From: Candidatus Competibacteraceae bacterium
GTDB taxonomy: Bacteria; Pseudomonadota; Gammaproteobacteria; Competibacterales; Competibacteraceae
Assembly (NCBI GenBank): GCA_020445005.1
Contig: JAGRHM010000320.1
Coordinates: 1-5,149 of the forward strand
Length of the DNA stretch: 5,149 nt
Reading direction: 5' to 3'
This document shows positions 1 to 5,149 of the stretch, piece after piece. The translations under genes were made by a program, and so were the position numbers. How positions within the stretch are numbered: the stretch's first letter is position 1; every line of letters begins with the position of its first letter. The notes beneath the pieces are model-generated. The model was given only the letters and a program-made list of their open reading frames with translations, did not search any database and was not told the origin of the DNA.

Positions 1-683
1 GCGCCGGTAAAGGAACCTTTTTCATGGCCAAATAACTCGCTTTCCAACAGGGCGTCAGGAATCGCCGCACAGTTAATGGCCACGAATGCGCCTTGGGATC
101 GGCAACTTAGTTCATGCAGCGCTCGCGTCAACACCTCCTTGCCAGTGCCGCTTTCCCCTAGTAGCAATACATTCGCATTGGTCGGCGCGATTTTCCGAAT
201 TTTCCGGCAGATCTTGAGCATCTCCGGGCTACCGGCGATCACACCCGGTAACGGCATGGTCGTCTGACGAGCCAGCAATTCCCGGTTCTCCTGCTCCAGC
301 GTATACAGGTTATAGGCGCGATCCACCAATAAGCGGAGCACGTCGGCATCCACCGGCTTCTGGTAAAAATCGTAAGCGCCCATTGCAATCGCTTGAAGGG
401 CGTTTTTGCGCTCGTCATTACCGGTGACCACGATAGCCTTGGTTTCCGGAGCCAGCGCGCGAATTTGTTCCAGCGCTTTCAATCCCTCCGAGGCATTGGC
501 CGGGTCCGGCGGCAACCCCAGATCCAGCAGCACAATCGACGGCGTATGCCGCCGCATCTGGGCTAAACCCGTCTCACGATCCTCGGCCATGGAGACTTCA
601 TAACCGTCGAAACACCAGCGCAACTGGCTGCGCAAGCCAGCATCATCCTCGATAATCAATAGCTTTCGGCTGGATTCTTCCAT
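1..683 (-). CDS. prsR: PEP-CTERM system sigma-54 response regulator PrsR (C-terminus beyond the left edge)
   Basis: Cytoplasmic response regulator that, when phosphorylated, activates sigma-54 RNA polymerase; in PEP-CTERM/exosortase bacteria the family controls PEP-CTERM protein and EPS-associated genes. 227 complete codons are visible. Residues about 7-120 form a receiver domain with acidic pair Asp13-Asp14, phospho-acceptor Asp54 (VLLDLGLP), Thr87 and Lys109. A linker rich in Glu, Leu and Arg follows (about 126-145). The AAA+ sigma-54 interaction domain begins near 148, with Walker A GESGTGKE at 176-183. The visible part ends in the sigma-54-contacting loop, which reads GSFTGA instead of GAFTGA. 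Walker B and the HTH DNA-binding domain lie outside the window. The start is well fixed: an in-frame TGA stands immediately before the ATG, and a GGAG lies 8 nt upstream. It overlaps prsK by 28 nt, so the two are probably translationally coupled. The PrsR name rests on receiver sequence style plus the prsK and sugar-transferase neighbours; a generic NtrC-family regulator is the alternative. Confidence 0.93.
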   Translation of the reverse strand, partial: MEESSRKLLIIEDDAGLRSQLRWCFDGYEVSMAEDRETGLAQMRRHTPSIVLLDLGLPPDPANASEGLKALEQIRALAPETKAIVVTGNDERKNALQAIAMGAYDFYQKPVDADVLRLLVDRAYNLYTLEQENRELLARQTTMPLPGVIAGSPEMLKICRKIRKIAPTNANVLLLGESGTGKEVLTRALHELSCRSQGAFVAINCAAIPDALLESELFGHEKGSFTG

Positions 684-2782
684 TCATGGGTCTCCGCTTG
701 CATACGTGCTGCGTTTGGATTCTCAATCAACGGCAATCGCAGAAAGAAAGTTGTGCCTTGCCCGGGTCGACTGTCGACCGTCAACTCACCACCCGAGGCA
801 TGAGCGAATTCGCGGCTTTCATAAACGCCGATGCCCATGCCGGCGTTGCCTTTAGTGGTCGTAAACGGACGGAATAGCCGTTCGCGAATAAACGGTTCGT
901 CCATGCCGCAACCGTCGTCGCGCACCGCAACTATCGCCATTGATCCTTCCGGGTAAACCGTCACTTCAACCACACCATCTGCGTTGGTCGCCTCCTGAGC
1001 GTTTTGCAACAAATGTTCGAGAACCGCTACCAGGCGTTCCGGGTCCGCCTGCACCCAGGGTTCGTCGTCGGTTGCAAATCGCGCGACGGGCACCGGACGC
1101 TGTACAATACGCGCCTCAACTGCCCGCGTCACCGCCGCTTTCAACGCCATCAAGCGCACGGTGCTAGCGGGCGGCTCCTTACGTAACTGCGCCAGTAACC
1201 GGTTCATGCGCTCAGTGGCATTAGCCACGGTCTGGAAAGCATCTTCAATAAACGCCGGGTTTTTGCCGTGGCGCGCAGCGTTGGCCACCACCAGCGCCAA
1301 TTGGGCAGCGATATTCTTGAGGTCATGGACCACATAAGCTGACAAGCGGTGGAACGCCTCGAATTGTCGCGCTTCGCTTAACGCCTCATTAGTTTCCAGC
1401 AACGCCACATAACTGGCTACCTGACGACCGGCGGTTTTGAGCAGGTCGCGATCCTCCCAGTTAATCTGCTGCGGCGCGCGGGCTTCAGTGAGGACCAGGA
1501 AACCCTGTAAATGATTGCCCAGCAGCAAGGGCACAATCAACCAAACCCGGCGTGTTTTACCCAACCAGTCGGGCAGAACCAGATCCCCATACAATTCCGG
1601 TTCACGCCAGTACTCATCCAATTCAATGACCCACTGGCGCTTCTCCAGAAAAAGCGTCAATGATGAATGGGTCGGTTCGACCAGAATCGCCGGTTCGTTA
1701 CGATCACGGGTGTTATAGCGAGCTACCAGAGTGAAGCCAGCCGGTTCCCGCCGCACCCAGAGCGCGCCGCCCGTGCTATGGACGATTTCGGCTACGGCGC
1801 GAATGACTCGTTCCCAGGGAGGCTCGTTCGGATCGCCGGAAGACAGGGTGCCGATAAACTTCAACCACTCTTCCCGATAGTCATATTTGTAGTTGAAAAA
1901 GTGCTTGTTCATCAGCACCAGCGCCCGGGCGCGCAATTGCCCGGAAAACAGCAGCGCCGCCAGCAGGACGCCCGCGCCGGTCAGAAACGCGAGTTGCAAG
2001 GTCGCGCCCCAGGCGCCGCCGTAAGTTCGGACATAGTAACCCGTGCCCGCCATCGTCAGCAGATAAATTCCAGCGCCGAAAATCGTTGCCGAATGCAGCA
2101 CGACGCGCCGCGAAACGAACACCTCCATCGACCATTCCGGGTTGCGGGCCGCCGCCACGGCGATCATGGGCGCCGCGAAAGCGCCCACCAGTCCGCGCGC
2201 CTCCCAGATGACCGGATCCAGTCGTTTGAACAACAGCGCGTCGGCGTACAGGAAAAAATCATAAGCGAACAACAAGCCCAGTCCCAGATACAGAAATTTG
2301 GTAGCCCAGCGCCGTTGAGGATGGGTATTGCGGAAGAGTTGCTCAACTAGCGCCAGCCCAAAGATGGCTAAACCAATATGTCCGAGAATGCCAGCGTCCA
2401 CGGGTAACTCAAACCGGGAACCCCATAAAGGTTGCAAGTCTATTGCGAATAGCACGGTTGCATAACCCACGAGTATGGCCCGGAACCATTGGACCCAGCG
2501 GTTCGTCCAGACTTCACGCACCAGCGGTTCGAGCAGCGCGGCCAGAAAAGCCAGCCACGCCACATTGCGGATAATTTCGAGTAATTGATACAGCCAATCC
2601 GGCGCTAATGCCCCGGCGCCAGCGTACATCGCCGCTCGCAATGCCCACAACAGGGTGATTAGCACAGCGGCCACCAGTAGCCCGCCCTGCAAGCGGCCGC
2701 GCCAACTGGTCAATAGCAACAGGAAAAGAATTAGCCAGCCGGCGGCTGCGACGCCATAGCCAATGACTCCCAGTAAGCTCAC
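656..2782 (-). CDS. prsK: PEP-CTERM system membrane histidine kinase PrsK
   Basis: Inner-membrane sensor histidine kinase of 708 aa, about the usual size for PrsK, predicted to phosphorylate the PrsR encoded directly downstream. The N-terminal third is very hydrophobic, with about eight or nine membrane segments (roughly 5-24, 33-54, 63-84, 99-117, 129-150, 162-181, 195-212, 230-250, 258-280). A GAF-like region spans about 320-465 and leads by a short helix into the dimerisation/H-box, with His486 in YVVHDLKN. The ATPase domain shows an N box ([10 protein letters not shown], Asn594), G1 (DDGCGM, 622-627), an F box (LFRPFTTTK, 636-644) and G2 (GMGIG, 648-652), so it looks fully active. About 22 residues follow the kinase fold and overlap prsR. 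The start is GTG: it is the first start codon after an in-frame TAA (the stop of the upstream gene) and has GGAG 5 nt before it. The sensed ligand is unknown; nothing here identifies it. Confidence 0.95.
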   Translation of the reverse strand: MSLLGVIGYGVAAAGWLILFLLLLTSWRGRLQGGLLVAAVLITLLWALRAAMYAGAGALAPDWLYQLLEIIRNVAWLAFLAALLEPLVREVWTNRWVQWFRAILVGYATVLFAIDLQPLWGSRFELPVDAGILGHIGLAIFGLALVEQLFRNTHPQRRWATKFLYLGLGLLFAYDFFLYADALLFKRLDPVIWEARGLVGAFAAPMIAVAAARNPEWSMEVFVSRRVVLHSATIFGAGIYLLTMAGTGYYVRTYGGAWGATLQLAFLTGAGVLLAALLFSGQLRARALVLMNKHFFNYKYDYREEWLKFIGTLSSGDPNEPPWERVIRAVAEIVHSTGGALWVRREPAGFTLVARYNTRDRNEPAILVEPTHSSLTLFLEKRQWVIELDEYWREPELYGDLVLPDWLGKTRRVWLIVPLLLGNHLQGFLVLTEARAPQQINWEDRDLLKTAGRQVASYVALLETNEALSEARQFEAFHRLSAYVVHDLKNIAAQLALVVANAARHGKNPAFIEDAFQTVANATERMNRLLAQLRKEPPASTVRLMALKAAVTRAVEARIVQRPVPVARFATDDEPWVQADPERLVAVLEHLLQNAQEATNADGVVEVTVYPEGSMAIVAVRDDGCGMDEPFIRERLFRPFTTTKGNAGMGIGVYESREFAHASGGELTVDSRPGQGTTFFLRLPLIENPNAARMQAETHEWKNPAESY
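692..695 (-). promoter_or_regulatory. Ribosome binding site of prsR inside the prsK coding region
   Basis: GGAG on the minus strand, 8 nt before the prsR ATG (683) and within the last codons of prsK. It supports the chosen start and suggests that ribosomes finishing prsK feed prsR initiation. Confidence 0.7.
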
Positions 2783-2787
2783 GGATG

Positions 2788-2791
2788 CTCC
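2788..2791 (-). promoter_or_regulatory. Ribosome binding site deciding the GTG start of prsK
   Basis: GGAG on the minus strand, 5 nt before GTG at 2782, in the 18-nt gap after the sugar transferase stop. No ATG is available in frame between the upstream TAA (2801-2803) and this GTG, so the site supports GTG initiation. Confidence 0.7.
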
Positions 2792-2800
2792 AGCCGGCGG

Positions 2801-4201
2801 TTAGTGCGCGCCCCGACCCCACAGCGCAGTATGCACCGTCTGTAACAGGATCAGAATATCGAAAAAGAAGCTGTAATTCTTAATGTAGTACATGTCGTAC
2901 TGCAATTTTTCCCGGGAATCCTCCTCGGATGCGCCATAAGGATAGCAAATCTGCGCCCAACCGGTGATGCCTGGCTTGACCATATGGCGCATGGAGTAGA
3001 AGGGGATTTTTTTGGCCAGTTCGGCGACAAATTGCGGTCGTTCCGGACGTGGACCTACAAAGCTCATATCACCGCGCAGGACGTTGAATAATTGCGGCAA
3101 TTCGTCAATGCGGGTATCGCGTAGCACCGCGCCCACCTGGGTGATTCGGCTGTCGTTGGCTTGCGCCCAACGCGCAACCCCATCTTTTTCAGCATCGGTG
3201 CGCATACTACGGAACTTGATCACTTCGAACAGTCCATCATTCAAACCAACCCGGGTTTGCCGGTACAGGATGGGTCCGCGAAATCCCGACTCGATCCAGA
3301 TCGCCAGGGTCGCGCCCAGCATCAGCGGCCATGCTAACGACAACAAAACCAAACTGACGGCGATATCGAACAACCGCTTCATGGTTTCCTTAATCAAGGC
3401 CCGCTGAAAGCTATCCGCGAAAATCAGATTGCTCGGTCGTAGCGCATCAAGTTGAATTTTGCCCGTCTCTCGTTCGTAGAAATCCAGGAAACTGCTGATG
3501 CGAAATCCCTGGATTTTGCATTCCAGAACCTGATCGATGGGAAATCCTTTGCGGCGGTCGTCCAGCGCTACCACAATCTCGTCAATCTCCAGGCGCTCCG
3601 CCAAATCAGATAGATGGTTGGATACGCGAAAAAGGTCGTTGGCTGGAACGCGCAAATCTTCATCCTCGTGAAGCTGCACATAACCAGCGACCAGAAAACT
3701 GATACTGGTATTCTGTTGCATTTCCTCGATGCGACTGGCATTTTGACCCACGCCCAACACCAGGATCCGACGTTTGAGCACCTCGCGGTCAGACGCTTCA
3801 AAGAACACAAAACGCAGGAGTAGAACGCCGAAAAAAGCAATGCCAAAGCTCAGACTGAACTCGCCGCGTCCCAGAGACAGGTCTGGAAACAGATAGTACG
3901 CCAGCGTCATCACAAACAGGCCGACCAGGAAGCTGACGCCGATGCGCAACAACATATCTCCCCGGCCGCTCCAGAAATTGCGTTCGTACAAACCCATCGC
4001 GGTCATGATGGACAGCATGACCCCAACAAAAACCAGCGCGCTGGGCGCAAGCTCATTTATTTGCGGCATGGTGCCTTGGTTGGTTAACACCATCATGCGC
4101 AACGATCGGCCAAAATAGATCGACCAAAACAGCAGAAGCATCTCGGCGACCAGCAGCGTCAGGAATGCCCGGGAGACATAATGTCTGAAAAGACGAATCA
4201 T
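2801..4201 (-). CDS. PEP-CTERM-locus exopolysaccharide sugar transferase (polyprenyl-phosphate sugar-1-phosphate transferase)
   Basis: Membrane phosphoglycosyl transferase that moves a sugar phosphate from a UDP-sugar to undecaprenyl phosphate, the first step of an EPS repeat unit. 466 aa, close to the normal length of the PEP-CTERM-associated EpsB_2 family. Four membrane segments lie at about 11-30, 53-70, 85-104 and 115-134. A Rossmann-like, CoA-binding-type domain follows (ILVLGVGQNA from 146). The catalytic bacterial sugar transferase domain covers 273-466: a hydrophobic membrane-associated helix (about 277-303), KFRSMR at 329-334, the Asp366-Glu367 dyad in RIDELPQLFNVLRGDMS, the FVGPRPE signature (381-387) and KPGITGWAQ (409-417). 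The N-terminus (MIRLFRHYVS) also resembles this family. The ATG is the only start after an in-frame TAG at 4217-4219, yet no clear Shine-Dalgarno precedes it. It is probably first gene of the operon with prsK and prsR. The donor sugar cannot be read from sequence. Confidence 0.95.
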   Translation of the reverse strand: MIRLFRHYVSRAFLTLLVAEMLLLFWSIYFGRSLRMMVLTNQGTMPQINELAPSALVFVGVMLSIMTAMGLYERNFWSGRGDMLLRIGVSFLVGLFVMTLAYYLFPDLSLGRGEFSLSFGIAFFGVLLLRFVFFEASDREVLKRRILVLGVGQNASRIEEMQQNTSISFLVAGYVQLHEDEDLRVPANDLFRVSNHLSDLAERLEIDEIVVALDDRRKGFPIDQVLECKIQGFRISSFLDFYERETGKIQLDALRPSNLIFADSFQRALIKETMKRLFDIAVSLVLLSLAWPLMLGATLAIWIESGFRGPILYRQTRVGLNDGLFEVIKFRSMRTDAEKDGVARWAQANDSRITQVGAVLRDTRIDELPQLFNVLRGDMSFVGPRPERPQFVAELAKKIPFYSMRHMVKPGITGWAQICYPYGASEEDSREKLQYDMYYIKNYSFFFDILILLQTVHTALWGRGAH

Positions 4202-4270
4202 GAAGTACTTGATGTGCTATTGAGAAGTTGATCGGAACCCGCATTTTGTGGGGAAAACAGCTACACTTTT

Positions 4271-4286
4271 GCGGCTGTTCCTCCCC
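4271..4286 (-). promoter_or_regulatory. Possible but weak sigma-54 -24/-12 element for the sugar transferase-prsK-prsR unit
   Basis: On the minus strand a GG (4284-4283) and a GC (4272-4271) are separated by exactly 10 nt, as in -24/-12 promoters. The flanking bases match the TGGCAC/TTGCA consensus poorly. Transcription would begin near 4259, giving a leader of about 58 nt. Chance occurrence is a serious alternative. Confidence 0.15.
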
Positions 4287-4297
4287 AGTGTGCGTTC

Positions 4298-4303
4298 TAT
4301 ACT
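4298..4303 (+). promoter_or_regulatory. Possible sigma-70 -10 element (TATACT) for the nucleotide-sugar dehydrogenase
   Basis: TATACT matches the -10 consensus at five of six positions. The sequence 16-18 nt upstream does not resemble a -35 box, and there is no TG extension. Initiation near 4310 would leave a leader of about 40 nt. If used, it may need an activator. Confidence 0.25.
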
Positions 4304-4338
4304 AGCCCGGTATTCGTCCTAATTAAATCCTTGCAAAC

Positions 4339-4342
4339 GGAG
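4339..4342 (+). promoter_or_regulatory. Ribosome binding site deciding the dehydrogenase start
   Basis: GGAG 8 nt before ATG at 4351. A nearer ATG at 4344 runs into TGA after four codons, so it is not the start; the 4351 ATG gives the conserved N-terminus leading into the NAD-binding fold. Confidence 0.65.
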
Positions 4343-4350
4343 CATGATCG

Positions 4351-5149
4351 ATGTTTGACCTCGCCACTACCCGCATCGGGATTATCGGCCTCGGTTATGT
4401 AGGTTTACCGTTGGCCGTCGAATTTGGCCAGCATTTTCCCACCTTCGGCCTTGATATCAATCAGACGCGCATTCGGGAATTGCAGGCGGGAACCGACAAT
4501 ACGCTGGAAGTAACAGCCGAGGAGCTCCGTCAGGCTCATCAGTTGCGTTATACCGATAGTCCGGAGGATCTGGCGAATTGCAATGTATATATCATCACGG
4601 TTCCCACCCCGGTTGATGACTATAAGCGTCCCGACTTCGCTCCACTGATTGGCGCCAGCACCACGGTCGGGCGGCTGCTTAAACCCGGCGATGTCGCGAT
4701 TTACGAATCAACCGTCTATCCCGGCGCCACCGAGGAAGTGTGCGTACCGATCCTGGAGCGGGAATCGGGGTTGCGTTTCAATGGCGATTTCTTCGCCGGC
4801 TACAGCCCCGAGCGCATTAATCCGGGCGACAAAGAGCATCGGCTGACTACCATCCGTAAGATTACCGCCGGCTCAACGCCTCAAGCAGCGGAATTCGTGG
4901 ATGCTTTATATCGGTCCATCATTACCGCTGGTACGCATCCGGCTTCCAGCATCCGGGTGGCGGAAGCCGCCAAGGTGATTGAAAACACCCAGCGCGATGT
5001 CAATATCGCTCTGATCAACGAGCTGGCCTTGCTGTTCAACCGGTTGGGCATCGATACCGAAGAGGTCCTGCTGGCTGCGGGCAGCAAATGGAACTTCCTG
5101 CCATTTCGCCCGGGGCTGGTGGGTGGTCACTGCATCGGCGTCGATCCCT
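4351..5149 (+). CDS. tviB: UDP-N-acetylhexosamine 6-dehydrogenase, TviB/WbpA/WbpO type (C-terminus beyond the right edge)
   Basis: Cytoplasmic NAD-dependent enzyme that oxidises C6 of a UDP-sugar twice, giving a UDP-uronic acid for surface polysaccharide. 266 complete codons are visible, about 60% of the usual 420-430 aa. The Rossmann motif GLGYVG is at 13-18, with Asp35 ending the second strand. VPTPV (84-88) and [10 protein letters not shown] (120-129) follow. PERINPGD (153-160) is the mark of the N-acetylhexosamine (VipA/TviB, WbpO) branch, where UDP-glucose dehydrogenases have a PEFLREG-type sequence. Lys208 and Asn212 lie in EAAKVIEN, and catalytic Cys261 sits in GGHCIGVDP, only five codons from the edge, so the catalytic set is intact. 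The C-terminal UDP-binding domain is outside. Substrate, UDP-GlcNAc or UDP-GalNAc, cannot be fixed from this part; the gene symbol is by family only. Transcribed away from the transferase-prsK-prsR unit and probably first gene of a second EPS unit. Confidence 0.95.
   Translation, partial: MFDLATTRIGIIGLGYVGLPLAVEFGQHFPTFGLDINQTRIRELQAGTDNTLEVTAEELRQAHQLRYTDSPEDLANCNVYIITVPTPVDDYKRPDFAPLIGASTTVGRLLKPGDVAIYESTVYPGATEEVCVPILERESGLRFNGDFFAGYSPERINPGDKEHRLTTIRKITAGSTPQAAEFVDALYRSIITAGTHPASSIRVAEAAKVIENTQRDVNIALINELALLFNRLGIDTEEVLLAAGSKWNFLPFRPGLVGGHCIGVDP

Larger units (their letters stand above)
4202..4350. promoter_or_regulatory. Divergent intergenic region holding the promoters of both transcription units
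   Basis: 149 bp between the starts of two divergently transcribed genes, the sugar transferase on the minus strand and the nucleotide-sugar dehydrogenase on the plus strand. It must contain, or be crossed by, promoters for one or both units. By eye it holds a TATACT -10-like hexamer for the plus strand, a weak GG-N10-GC element for the minus strand and a short spaced inverted repeat (ACACT at 4263-4267, AGTGT at 4287-4291). No RNA gene or real small ORF is visible. Confidence 0.6.

Noticed and set aside
1667..2350. Plus-strand open frame of 227 codons antisense to prsK
   Set aside because: It lies wholly within the strongly supported prsK gene, has a composition rich in Arg, Gln and His typical of a GC-rich antisense shadow, and shows no recognisable domain.
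2514..2822. Minus-strand open frame of 102 codons in another frame across the prsK start
   Set aside because: It overlaps the membrane region of prsK and the transferase end; its translation has no recognisable features and it is explained by prsK being in another frame.
3012..3407. Plus-strand open frame of 131 codons antisense to the sugar transferase
   Set aside because: It covers the conserved catalytic domain of the real gene on the other strand and has no family features of its own.
4053..4244. Minus-strand open frame of 63 codons starting upstream of the sugar transferase
   Set aside because: It is out of frame with the transferase and overlaps its membrane segments, has no ribosome site, and gives no recognisable protein. 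An upstream regulatory ORF is possible but unsupported.
4258..4273. Plus-strand TTGC (4269-4272) as a sigma-54 -12 element
   Set aside because: The matching -24 position carries AG instead of GG and the rest of the motif fits poorly, so it is not called.
4263..4291. Inverted repeat ACACT / AGTGT with 19-nt spacing in the intergenic region
   Set aside because: The arms are only 5 bp and do not extend; such a pair is expected by chance, so I do not call an operator or a terminator.

Overview
This window is one end of an exopolysaccharide (EPS) / PEP-CTERM-exosortase locus from a Gram-negative proteobacterium, most likely beta- or gammaproteobacterial. The evidence is the gene set itself: a PrsK-type sensor kinase, a PrsR-type sigma-54 response regulator and the sugar transferase family that usually accompanies them. 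This set is typical of EPS-forming and floc- or biofilm-forming environmental proteobacteria. The DNA is moderately GC-rich throughout, and nothing by eye suggests recent transfer. Genus cannot be decided from this sequence alone.

Layout: three genes lie on the minus strand and are read right to left. The first is a polyprenyl-phosphate sugar-1-phosphate transferase (2801-4201). After 18 nt comes prsK, a polytopic membrane histidine kinase with a GAF-like region (656-2782, GTG start). prsR, a receiver plus AAA+ sigma-54 activator, starts inside the end of prsK with a 28-nt overlap; it is cut by the left window edge inside its sigma-54-contacting loop (1-683). A 149-bp divergent intergenic region (4202-4350) separates this cluster from a plus-strand nucleotide-sugar 6-dehydrogenase of the TviB/WbpA/WbpO type (4351 to the right edge), which is cut just after its catalytic cysteine. 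Coding density is high, with no RNA genes, mobile elements, CRISPR arrays or convincing terminators.

How the genes work together (family knowledge plus inference): the dehydrogenase would supply a UDP-N-acetylhexosaminuronic acid. The phosphoglycosyl transferase would load the first sugar phosphate onto the undecaprenyl carrier to start the EPS repeat unit. PrsK would sense an envelope signal and phosphorylate PrsR, which would then drive sigma-54 promoters of PEP-CTERM protein and/or EPS genes. The tight packing of transferase, kinase and regulator suggests one transcription unit that ties matrix polysaccharide initiation to matrix protein control.

I do not see an undescribed system here. 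The points worth a second look are a Ser-for-Ala change in the regulator's GAFTGA loop, the translational coupling of prsK and prsR, the missing Shine-Dalgarno site in front of the transferase, and weak promoter-like elements in the divergent intergenic region.
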